From Cryomorphaceae bacterium (GTDB lineage Bacteria; Bacteroidota; Bacteroidia; Flavobacteriales; ECT2AJA-044), in assembly GCA_017798125.1 (NCBI GenBank), contig CP059070.1:1-64000 (forward strand): a stretch of 64,000 nt of DNA, in the 5' to 3' direction. The position numbers and the translations under genes are program-made. Positions 1-9,900 of this stretch are shown one piece after another; position 1 is the stretch's first letter; the number at the start of each line of letters is the position of its first letter. The notes below the pieces were generated by a model. That model made no database searches, was not told where the DNA came from, and saw nothing but the letters and a program-made list of their open reading frames with translations.

Positions 1-3000
1 ATGAGGAAAGCCATTTTATTCATTTTTGTCGCTCTTTATTCCATTTTCACAGAGGGGCAAATCATCGTATCTGAGCTTTGTGACCCGTCCGCCGATTTCG
101 CGTCGAACCGCTTTGTTGAAATCTACAACCCAAGCTCCTCCGCTGTTTCGCTGACGGGCTGGACCTTGGAGATTCACTCCAATGTAAATGCGGTGAATAA
201 CTACAGTTTTTCCATCGACTTGTCCACTGCAGGAAGCATCGCAAGTCAAACCGCGATGTTTATAGCGAGCCCCTCGGCCACCGCTCTAACCAGCATTGAT
301 TTCCCCGTATTTGATCAAAGTAGCGGAGCGAGCTCAAACGTATATACTTACTGGGATGGTGAAGAAATGGATGGCGTCATTCTAAAGCATAATGGAGACA
401 CTATTGATTTCGTTATCGCGGACCCTACATCGGGATCTACGACATCCTTATTTACGGATGGTAGGCTTAGACGAAATCCCTGTATTTCCAAAGGCCAACG
501 TTCATCTTTTGACGCATCGGAATGGGATTATGCCTTTTCACTTAATTCTGTAGGGGCACTTTCCACGGCTGGGCCAGGTTTTCACTTTTTCACGGGTTTT
601 GTTTACGATTTGACCATTCAAGACGAAGCGTGCTTTGGTCAGTCCAATGGAAATGTATTTGCTTCCACTGACCCGGTGGTCGGGAGTTACACCTATGACT
701 GGCAGTCGCAAAGTGGAGGGCCAATTCAAAGCGGAACCAATAACACGTACAACAATCTTACTCCCGGCAACTATACCTTGACCATTTCCGATGGGACGTG
801 TACCTACCAAGAGGATTTTAACATTGGACAAGGGACGAACCCGGATATAGACAACGCCACAGCCTTTGCTTTAGGCAATTGCAGTGGAACATGCGATGCA
901 TCGTATACCTTCAGTGTTTCGGCCGGAACCCCGTCCATGACCATTACCTGGGATGGCCCGACACCAGGAAGCCAAAGCAGCTCGGGAGGAAACATAACGC
1001 TTTCCAACCTTTGCCCAGGCAACTACTCCATATCAGTTACAGATGATAACGGTTGTGAAGAGTTGCAGGCATTTCAAGCTTTCGTCGGTACCGCATCCAC
1101 AACTATTACGTCGATAAGCCCAGCGAATGCATCGACCAGTGTTTCCGCTGACGGAAGTGCCTCTTTGAATGTGAGCGGTGCAACAACCGGTCAAACCTAT
1201 CAATACAGCTATCAAAGCCCTCCAAATACGGGTCCCATCACTACTTCTACGAGCAACCCCATTGGGGGATTGATTGCTGGAACGTATTCCGTTACGGCTA
1301 CTACGGTACCGAATGGCTGCGATGCGGTGAGTTCGTTTACGGTTGGATCGAATTCTGTGAATTACAACATTCAAGTGTGGCAAGGAGGGTCACCTTTGAC
1401 GCCAAATCCAGGTACAGGCAACTACGAAGTCTGCCCCAATTCGAATGTATTGGTCTACGTATTTGACGGTACCACGCAAATCAACGATGCGGTCAACCCG
1501 GTGTCTTGGACGGCTCAATCGACAGGGCAGCCTTCAACAAATCCTCCCGCCACTAATCCATCTGGAATCAATATCCCGGATGCCGCATTCACCGTTGTGG
1601 ACTGTAGTGTGCCTTCTTTAGGGATTAACTTATCGGTTACCATAGAACCATTTACTGCCCCGTTCAGCAACCTGAATGCGCTAACAACGCCCATTTGCCC
1701 GAACGACCCAAACATCGTGCTGACCAGTCCATATACCCAAGGCGGAATGACCTTTACCGGAGATTTTCGATTGGAAGAGACCATATCAAACAATACGGTA
1801 ATTGCCGCTGCTTCTAGTATTACTATTGACCCTAGCACCCTTACCCCGAACTTAGGTTATACCGTTTACTTCGAATACACGGATCCCTCAACAACTTGTG
1901 ACTGGGAAGCTTCCCAAAGTTTCATCATGAGTTCCGCTCCCGACTTCACCACTAGTAACCCTCCAACGGAGTGCTTTGTGGGTGGGAGTTCCATTGACTT
2001 GAGCTCCTATGTCACCTGGAACTCAAGCTTTACGGAGATCCCTAACTACTACACTTATACGCATTCAGGTGCCGGGCTTTCTGGGACAAATTTTGACCCA
2101 ACTTTGGCTGGGGTAGGAACCTACGATGTAACCGTAACCTACCAAATACCGGGCGGCTGCGATGACCAGGAAATAATTACTGTAAATGTGGACACAGGCC
2201 CCGATATTTCGAGTCTATTTCCCACACAACCGGTGTCCATCTGCGGGGGGAATACCCTTCCCCTCCCATTGCTCAATCCTTCAGATTCCTGGTCTGGTAC
2301 TGGAGTATCCGGCAGTTCCCCTAATTATGTTTTCGATGCTAGCAGCGTTTCTCCAGGAAACTATCAAATCTCGTACTCGGAAGGCGGGAATCCATGCCAA
2401 TCTACCTTGGACATTACGGTCACCTCTGCTGTTGTGGCCAATTTTCAACCTGTTCCTAATTCGGCTTGCGTCAACGACCTTAGCTTTCAACTTACTCAGT
2501 TCTCGTTCTCCGGTGGTACAGGTTTAGGCACAGAGTCATTTGTAAATCTGACTTGGCCTACTGCAGGAAGTCAGCTTAGTATTTCTCCAACGGGGCTTGT
2601 GGACTTAAGTAATGCAGTCGTAGGGTCCTATACGATAGAATACACCTACAGTGAAGGCAGCTGTACAGATTCAGAAATTGCGAGTATAACCATCTTGAAT
2701 ATCCCTCAAGTTCAATACATTCCATCCTCATCCATATCCCTCTGCTCTGATGGTAGTGTCGATTTAGCTCCGCTATTCTTTCCGAATTCTGGCGGCAGTT
2801 TTACAGTGAATGGTACAACTTTAGCTGGGAGTAATTTGAATGGCTCCGCTTCTTTTTTGAATCCGACGAACAATACGGTAGTCTTCACATACACCGACCC
2901 ATCGACCCAGTGTTCGAACTCAGCGACGGAAGTTTTCGATCTATTGCAGGCTCCCGTCTTTACCGGAGCCGTGGCAAACGAGACTTGCCCAGGGGCTTCT

Positions 3001-6000
3001 AATGGGTCTGTAGGAATTAGCCTAACGGCCGGAGTTACCGCTGGAATGTCGTATGACTGGAGCAATGGTTATTCCGGAAATCCACTACCCAACGTAGTTG
3101 CGGGAACCTATACGGTTACCGTCTCCAACAACGGCGGTTGCTCTACTGTTTCGTCATTTGTTGTAAATGCACCTTCAGCCATCAACAGCAGTCCCTCTAT
3201 TTCGCATGTAACTTCCAATGGAGGTTCAGATGGCTCTATTGACTTAACGGTTTCTGGAGGTACAGCGCCTTATTCATACAACTGGTCTTCTGGTTTACCA
3301 CCAACACAAGATCAAGTAAACTTAGCCGCCGGAACTTATAACGTGACCGTAACGGATGCAAACGGGTGCACTAACATCTTGAGCTCATTAGTTGTTGCCC
3401 AGCCCGGGCCGCTAATTGCGCAAGGGACTTTTTCTAACGTGCTTTGCTTTGGAGATTTGTCTGGAAGCATTGACATCACTGCCTCTGGAGGATTCACCCC
3501 TCCGGACGTACCCAGCTATCAGTATGCTTGGTCTACTGGTTCTACCAGTGAAGACCTTCTAAATGTTGGCGCCGGCGTTTACCAAGTCACCGTAACCGCA
3601 ATACCCACCTCAACAGATCAAGAGGTTCTGTCCTTTACGATTACACAGCCAAGTAGTTTGGTCGTAGTCGGATCGGTCACAGACGTGCTTTGCTTTGCCA
3701 ATAGTTCAGGAGCCATATCAACTACTGTTTCCGGTGGCGTAGCACCATACACCTATGACTGGAGCAATGGCTTTGCCATACCCAATATTGCTGGCTTATT
3801 AGCCGGAACATACTCGCTTACAGTTACCGACGACAATGGATGCTCTTCCGCTCAATCTTGGACAATCAATCAACCCGTCGGACCCTTTAGCTTCGGCTTT
3901 GACACAACTAGTGTAGCTTGTTTTGGAGACTCCACGGGCTCCATCCAGTTAAACATGTTCCCGGGTGCAACACCTCCCTTTTCGTTCTTATGGAGTAATG
4001 GGTCAACGAATCAAGACCTTACCGGAGTTCCTTCTGGCTTGTATTCTGTAGTCATTACGGATGCGAACGGATGCTCTACAATTGCTGGGGCACCACCTGT
4101 TGCGCAGCCCTCTGGGCCCGTAGGATCCACGGGGAATGTTTCAGACGTTAGTAGCTTCGGAGCCGGTGATGGAGCGATTGTACTGTCTACTACTGGAGGT
4201 AGTCCCGGATACAATTACTCATGGGCGGGGCCTAATGGCTCATTTCCTGGAGGCGCAGTGGTTTCAGGCTTAGATGGCGGCACGTACAGCGTAACTACTA
4301 CTGATGCAAACGGTTGTAGCTCGATCTCAATATTTACTGTAAACGAACCCGGCCAATTGATTGTAAGTGGTACTGCAAACGACGAAACATGTCTTGGAAC
4401 TGCGGATGGGTCCATCGATTTGAGTATTTCTTCGAATGGTATTCCTTCGATAATTTGGTCGAACGGATCTACAATTGAAGACTTATTTGGACTTGCTGTA
4501 GGAACGTACTCTGTAACTGTCATCGATGGTCCTCAAATCGCAAGTTCGAGCTTCACCATCGGCACGGCTACCATTTTAAACTTCTCTCTTGCTCTACCAA
4601 CGGATTCTTTTTGCTTGGCAGACGCTCTTCCTTTAAATGGCACAACGTCAAATATTGGAGCTACAGAAAGCTATAAGATCGACGGTGTGCTTGTTTCGGG
4701 AACCTCCGTGCCATTGTCAACCTATGCGATTGGAACTCATGAACTAAGGTATATTGTATCTCTTGCCGGTTGTACTGATAGCCTTTCCGTTCTATTCGAG
4801 CTACTTGAACCATATCCAACAGTTCCGCAACCTAGTGCGGTTGTATGCCCTACCGGAGTGAATGTGAATTTGACTTCTCTCTTGAACGGAGCGGCCATGC
4901 TTGCGCTTCCCGATACTGGTCGGTGGTTCGACCCTTCGGGTTTAGCCGTCACCAGCACTTTTGATCCTGCTACAGGTCCCTATGGAGTATATCAATACCA
5001 GATTTCCAATTATTGTGGAACCACAATCTACACCATGGATGTTGGGGCGGTACAAAACACCATTAGCTTCTCAACCCCCGATAGCCTTTGCCAAAACGAA
5101 TCGGCTATAGACCTGAACAACTTTGTACTCCCTACAGGAGGAACGTGGAGTGGTGGAACAACGACAGGGCTTTTTGATCCCGGTGTTGCATCGCCAAGTG
5201 CCTTTTGGTTTTACTATTCCGTAACATCAGCAGGATGTACTTTTACCGACAGCGTCCAAATTCAAGTCGTTGCGAGCCCAGTAGTTTCCATCGACACCAG
5301 TCTGGTTCCCGCACTGTGTACGGCCAACAACTTAGACACTCTTACTTTCGGAATTCCGTCGGGAGGGGTTTATTCTTCTGCAACGGCGAGCATTGGACAA
5401 TCCGGCTTGTCTTTCATATTGGACCCGCAGGCTTCGGGGGCCGGAACACATGATATTCAATACCTTTTCACAGATCCTGTTTCTGGCTGTTCGGATTCTA
5501 CTCAAATCAGTATATCGATATCTGCCACCATCAATACCGCTATTGGCCCATTTTCAGACACCCTTTGCGTAGGGGACCTACCCATTCCACTACCCGTTGG
5601 CCTTCCGACAGGTGGCGCCTTCTCCGGACCTGGAGTTGTGGGAAACAATTTTAGCCCTGCTGCGGCAGGTGTTGGCCTACACTATCTGAGGTACAGTTTT
5701 GTAGGGGACCCCTGCTATATCTCAGACTCAGTGGCCGTAGTCGTTACGGATGTTCCATCCATTAGTATGCCGGTAATCCCTGATTTATGTTCGAGTGACC
5801 CTGCTTATTCTCTTTCCGGTGCTTCCCCTGTTGGAGGTACATGGATTGGAAACAACGTAGTGAACAGTCAGTTTCTACCAGCTCTTGCCGGACCCGGGAC
5901 TCATGAAATCGTGTATTACTACAATTCAGGTGGGAATTGTGAGAATTACGACACGACCTTCGTAACTGTCTTATCTGGAACTAGTCTTACCTTAAGCCCT

Positions 6001-6915
6001 CTAGGTCCATACTGCGAAGGGGATGCAAACTTAAGCTTATCAAACGTAAGTCCGTCAGGTGGGACCTATTCGGGTCCCGGAGTCGTCAACGGAGTTTTCT
6101 CACCGCAGAATGCCGGGGTTGGCAGTCACAGTATTTCTTACACCTACACGAACGCACAAGGGTGCTTGACAGATACGGTATTCAACATCTTGGTACAGCC
6201 ACTCCCGATGGTCACTTTATCTGGACAACCCAATTTCTGTGAAGGCGATCCACCAAGTCTTCTCTCGGGAGGAGCACCAGCTGGAGGAGCATACACAGGC
6301 TCAGGAGTGGTTAATGACAGCCTTTTTGATCCCTTAGCAGCCGGCCAGGGGACTCACACGTTGACGTACACCTATACCGATTCTTCCGGTTGTTCTGCCA
6401 GTGTTTCGACGCAGGTTCAAGTTTACCCTACGCCACCAGAACCAAGCATTAACAAAACCATCAACTTCTTGGTCTGCGATTGGGGATTTTATGACTATCA
6501 GTGGTTCTTCGACGGAGATTCCATTCCTAATTCCAACAATATTAAGTGGACGGCGGCCGATACGGGATACTATCAGGTTATGCTAATTAATGAATGGGGA
6601 TGTACCAATATTTCTGATTCTCTTTTCGTCGATATCATTTATCCTACCGATTTAAGTGAATTGGAATGGCAGGAACTACAGGTCTATCCCAATCCGACGC
6701 GCGGCACGGTTTCGTTAAACCTACCTTTACGAGCACAGGACATTCAGTACAGATGGGTCAATCCGATGGGTCAATCTTTAGACGAAGGAAACATCTCTTC
6801 GGGTGACCCTCTCCTTTGGCAGTACAACTTGTCCGAATTCACCTCCGGTACCTATGTACTGATCCTTAAAGGTGAAACTCATGTCCTGCACTACCGGGTA
6901 GTACTAGAACACTGA
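1..6915 (+). CDS. Giant SprB-repeat T9SS surface protein with lamin-tail domain
   Basis: A 2304-residue protein predicted to cross the inner membrane by Sec and the outer membrane by the type IX secretion system, probably a surface adhesin or attachment factor (role inferred). Residues 1-19 form a signal peptide ending in EGQ. Residues about 20-150 resemble a lamin-tail domain (SELCDPSADF, RFVEIYNPSS). Residues about 985-1515 hold SprB-type repeats with recurring motifs such as VLCFGDLSGSI and APYTYDWSNG. About 1690-2140 hold five Ig-like modules with the pattern C...GG..SGPGV...F.P..AG.G.H...Y.Y...GC. The last ~85 residues (VYPNPTRGTVSL onward) match the T9SS type A sorting domain. The start is the first base of the window, so a start further upstream cannot be excluded, although the signal peptide supports this one. 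A second protein with the same modules follows after 42 bases. Confidence 0.9.
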   Translation: MRKAILFIFVALYSIFTEGQIIVSELCDPSADFASNRFVEIYNPSSSAVSLTGWTLEIHSNVNAVNNYSFSIDLSTAGSIASQTAMFIASPSATALTSIDFPVFDQSSGASSNVYTYWDGEEMDGVILKHNGDTIDFVIADPTSGSTTSLFTDGRLRRNPCISKGQRSSFDASEWDYAFSLNSVGALSTAGPGFHFFTGFVYDLTIQDEACFGQSNGNVFASTDPVVGSYTYDWQSQSGGPIQSGTNNTYNNLTPGNYTLTISDGTCTYQEDFNIGQGTNPDIDNATAFALGNCSGTCDASYTFSVSAGTPSMTITWDGPTPGSQSSSGGNITLSNLCPGNYSISVTDDNGCEELQAFQAFVGTASTTITSISPANASTSVSADGSASLNVSGATTGQTYQYSYQSPPNTGPITTSTSNPIGGLIAGTYSVTATTVPNGCDAVSSFTVGSNSVNYNIQVWQGGSPLTPNPGTGNYEVCPNSNVLVYVFDGTTQINDAVNPVSWTAQSTGQPSTNPPATNPSGINIPDAAFTVVDCSVPSLGINLSVTIEPFTAPFSNLNALTTPICPNDPNIVLTSPYTQGGMTFTGDFRLEETISNNTVIAAASSITIDPSTLTPNLGYTVYFEYTDPSTTCDWEASQSFIMSSAPDFTTSNPPTECFVGGSSIDLSSYVTWNSSFTEIPNYYTYTHSGAGLSGTNFDPTLAGVGTYDVTVTYQIPGGCDDQEIITVNVDTGPDISSLFPTQPVSICGGNTLPLPLLNPSDSWSGTGVSGSSPNYVFDASSVSPGNYQISYSEGGNPCQSTLDITVTSAVVANFQPVPNSACVNDLSFQLTQFSFSGGTGLGTESFVNLTWPTAGSQLSISPTGLVDLSNAVVGSYTIEYTYSEGSCTDSEIASITILNIPQVQYIPSSSISLCSDGSVDLAPLFFPNSGGSFTVNGTTLAGSNLNGSASFLNPTNNTVVFTYTDPSTQCSNSATEVFDLLQAPVFTGAVANETCPGASNGSVGISLTAGVTAGMSYDWSNGYSGNPLPNVVAGTYTVTVSNNGGCSTVSSFVVNAPSAINSSPSISHVTSNGGSDGSIDLTVSGGTAPYSYNWSSGLPPTQDQVNLAAGTYNVTVTDANGCTNILSSLVVAQPGPLIAQGTFSNVLCFGDLSGSIDITASGGFTPPDVPSYQYAWSTGSTSEDLLNVGAGVYQVTVTAIPTSTDQEVLSFTITQPSSLVVVGSVTDVLCFANSSGAISTTVSGGVAPYTYDWSNGFAIPNIAGLLAGTYSLTVTDDNGCSSAQSWTINQPVGPFSFGFDTTSVACFGDSTGSIQLNMFPGATPPFSFLWSNGSTNQDLTGVPSGLYSVVITDANGCSTIAGAPPVAQPSGPVGSTGNVSDVSSFGAGDGAIVLSTTGGSPGYNYSWAGPNGSFPGGAVVSGLDGGTYSVTTTDANGCSSISIFTVNEPGQLIVSGTANDETCLGTADGSIDLSISSNGIPSIIWSNGSTIEDLFGLAVGTYSVTVIDGPQIASSSFTIGTATILNFSLALPTDSFCLADALPLNGTTSNIGATESYKIDGVLVSGTSVPLSTYAIGTHELRYIVSLAGCTDSLSVLFELLEPYPTVPQPSAVVCPTGVNVNLTSLLNGAAMLALPDTGRWFDPSGLAVTSTFDPATGPYGVYQYQISNYCGTTIYTMDVGAVQNTISFSTPDSLCQNESAIDLNNFVLPTGGTWSGGTTTGLFDPGVASPSAFWFYYSVTSAGCTFTDSVQIQVVASPVVSIDTSLVPALCTANNLDTLTFGIPSGGVYSSATASIGQSGLSFILDPQASGAGTHDIQYLFTDPVSGCSDSTQISISISATINTAIGPFSDTLCVGDLPIPLPVGLPTGGAFSGPGVVGNNFSPAAAGVGLHYLRYSFVGDPCYISDSVAVVVTDVPSISMPVIPDLCSSDPAYSLSGASPVGGTWIGNNVVNSQFLPALAGPGTHEIVYYYNSGGNCENYDTTFVTVLSGTSLTLSPLGPYCEGDANLSLSNVSPSGGTYSGPGVVNGVFSPQNAGVGSHSISYTYTNAQGCLTDTVFNILVQPLPMVTLSGQPNFCEGDPPSLLSGGAPAGGAYTGSGVVNDSLFDPLAAGQGTHTLTYTYTDSSGCSASVSTQVQVYPTPPEPSINKTINFLVCDWGFYDYQWFFDGDSIPNSNNIKWTAADTGYYQVMLINEWGCTNISDSLFVDIIYPTDLSELEWQELQVYPNPTRGTVSLNLPLRAQDIQYRWVNPMGQSLDEGNISSGDPLLWQYNLSEFTSGTYVLILKGETHVLHYRVVLEH

Positions 6916-6957
6916 TTCACGGAATTTTCTGAACTTTGAGAAACCTATCCCAGACCT

Positions 6958-9900
6958 ATGTTTGTTCGTTGTTGGCTATCGATAGCTTTTTGGCTCATCG
7001 GATCTGTGACGTTCGCACAATGCGTCGCTATAAATTTCTCCTGGCAAAATGACCAGGCAAACGCCGATACACTTTTTTTACAGGAAGGAGATACGGTGGC
7101 ATTTTACGGAATTGCGCCCGCAACTCTTACAGACACGAGTGAATTTCAATGGTACAGTGGCGAGGGAAGTACTGAAGTCGGAGATACTGTTTCCTTTATT
7201 TACAATCAGATTGGATTCTTTACGGGAGGCGTTCGTATTCGCACAGATTCAAGCTGCATCAGTTCGCTTCAGTCTATTTATGTCTTGGTTAGCCAAAAAG
7301 TGTCCTGGAGTACTGTCACTTGGACCGATACCATTTGTATTTCTGAGATTGCCACTTTCCAATGGGACCCGTTATCTCGGGACACAGTTAACACAACATG
7401 CGACTCGCTCTTTCTCGAACCATTGTACTTGCCAGACAAAGGGGACGGACCTAGCGACACGTACCTCGATACCCTTTGGATTGATTGCTACAGTACAGAC
7501 GATACCATTCAAGGTGCCTCAGACTTTCTGTCTACTTGCCTCAACATAGAGCACAGTTGGATGGGTGATCTCAGCATAACCCTTTTTGCACCGTCGGGAG
7601 ATTCGGTCGTCTTATACCCCTCTTCCGATTTCTCTTCGGCACATCTTGGTGAGCCTGTAGATTTGACCTCCGCACAAGATGTTCCTGGAACGGGATACAC
7701 CTACTGCTTCACGGAAACGCAACCCGATTATGGTACGCTAGGTAGTGCATCTTCATTATCACATAGTTATACCAACAACCTCGGAAATGTAGTCTCCGGA
7801 AGCTATATGCCTGCGGGTGGATATCTTCCCGAAGAACCCTTTAGCCAGCTCATTGGCAGTTCGGTAAATGGCCCATGGGTAATCCAAATTATAGATCATG
7901 TTGGATCTGATAACGGTTGGCTATTCGACTGGTCCATTAACTTTAATGCAGCTTCTATCGGAACCCTTCAACAGTTTGTTTCGGGGTTTCAAACCCAATG
8001 GTCCGCCCCAGCAGGTTTCAATGCACAATCTTATGACAGCGTCAGTACGTACAATCCAATGGACAATGGTTCGTTCACTTTTGATTTGACCGTTACCGAC
8101 ACGGTTTTTCGTAGAACCCTAGACACTTCGCTCACCCTCTTCGTCGACACCTTCTCAAACCCAATGGCAAGGAATTCTACAATTTGCTTTGAAGACAATT
8201 TTCCTTGGCTTGTGAATGAAGGTAGCGCTGTAGAGTCTCAATGGTATTATCCGGATACTACTACGCTTTGGGCGACTGGCGATAGTGTTGCTCCACCAAA
8301 TTTAACAGTTCCAGACACGTTCTTGATCTACCTAAAAACGAGCTCCCTCCGGTGTGAGTCAAGGTGGGACACGGCGGTGTATATTCGCTACCCAGAGCTA
8401 CAGCTCGATGCCCCTGACGTCAGTATTTTCGCGGGCCAATCCGCCAGTTTGGGGGCGACAGCTTCCGGAGGATCAGGAAACTACTCCTACAGCTGGGTCC
8501 CTACGATTCCCCTAACTGGTGCAAACACCCAACATCCCTCAACTTGGATACTCCAAAATGATCTAAATGTCTTGGTAACGGCTACAGATAATGCTCGAGG
8601 GTGTTCCTTATCCCAAATTGTGCAAATTGAAGTCAACAGCCCTTTAACCGTCGATGCTGGAAACAATGACACGCTCTGTACAGGAGGCAGTATCTCGTTA
8701 AATGCACTAATTGACAACGGTGGCCAGCCTGTTGATTCCGTCCGCTGGGCCGGTCCAAATGGCACCTATCTACAAAATCCGGTTACCTTCTTCCCGACAA
8801 TTTCGGGATGGCACGTGTTTACAGCCTATAGTGATCCATTCACAGATTCTGATTCCATTTACATAGCACTTGCTACACCTCCATATGCCGGACCGGACTT
8901 CACCGATACGCTTTGTTCCTATGTCGCACCTGCCCTCGCCCAGGTTTTGGATCCCTCAGCAAGTGATCAAGGAAACTGGTGGGATTCCAACGGTGCGCTA
9001 GTTGATCCCTATACGTCAGCAGGAATAGGATCCTACTACTACATTGTTGAAGGGTCTCCTTGCCCGTCCGACACCGCGGTCTATGAGTTTGTTTTTTCCG
9101 GTGTTTCGAATCTCCCCGTACCAGATTCTATTGCTTGGTGTTCCATGAGTGGAGTTCAAAGCACCTCCTGGATCACTGTAGATACGGACACCATCCCTGT
9201 AGGAAGCTATCTTTTTGCAGAAGTTTTCGCCAATGGACCTTGCACGGATACGGTTTGGCACTACTACGAGATTAAACCTCTCCCCCAAGCGTCTTGGACC
9301 ACGCCTTCTGACACCCTCTGTATCAATTCGAGCCCACAAGCACTTACTGGGCTCCCAGCGGGAGGACAATTCTCCGGTCCAGGCGTCATAGGAGGGCAGT
9401 TTGACCCTGCCACCGCTGGGCTGGGCCATCACTTGATTACCTATACAGCGACACAAGACGGCTGCTCTGATACCGACACTATTTATTTTACTGTAGTCTC
9501 TCTGCCTACGGCAGGATTCTTGACTCAGCCCGATACCCTCTGTTTTGGCAGTGCGCCAGTAGATCTGACGCCTTTCCCTCAGGCCGCCCAAATTACTGGT
9601 ACTGGAATAGTCGGCAGTTCTTTCGACCCTTCTTTAGCAGGCATTGGATTGCATACCGTTTACGTTTCGTACACCGATTCCACAGGCTGTTCAGCTCAAG
9701 ACTCCATCAAAATAGAAGTTGTTCCAGAGCCCTTGGTCAGCGTGACCATGAATGATAGCCTTTGTCATCCAGCAGGAATGATGGCTCTATCCGCTAGTCC
9801 TCCTGGCGGGCAATTCTTTGGCACGTATGTACAAGGAGACAGTCTGTATGTCACCTCCTCAGGAAGCTTCGATATTGGTTATCGCTACACGAACTCCTTT

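Noticed and set aside
2950..4560. Possible DNA-level tandem repeats in the SprB region
   Set aside because: Units are similar only as protein; nucleotide copies are strongly diverged, so this is not a recent tandem array or CRISPR.
9016..9591. 191-residue open frame on the minus strand inside the second giant gene
   Set aside because: No signal, motif or promoter; composition is that of a shadow of a repetitive Ser/Thr/Gly-rich coding region.
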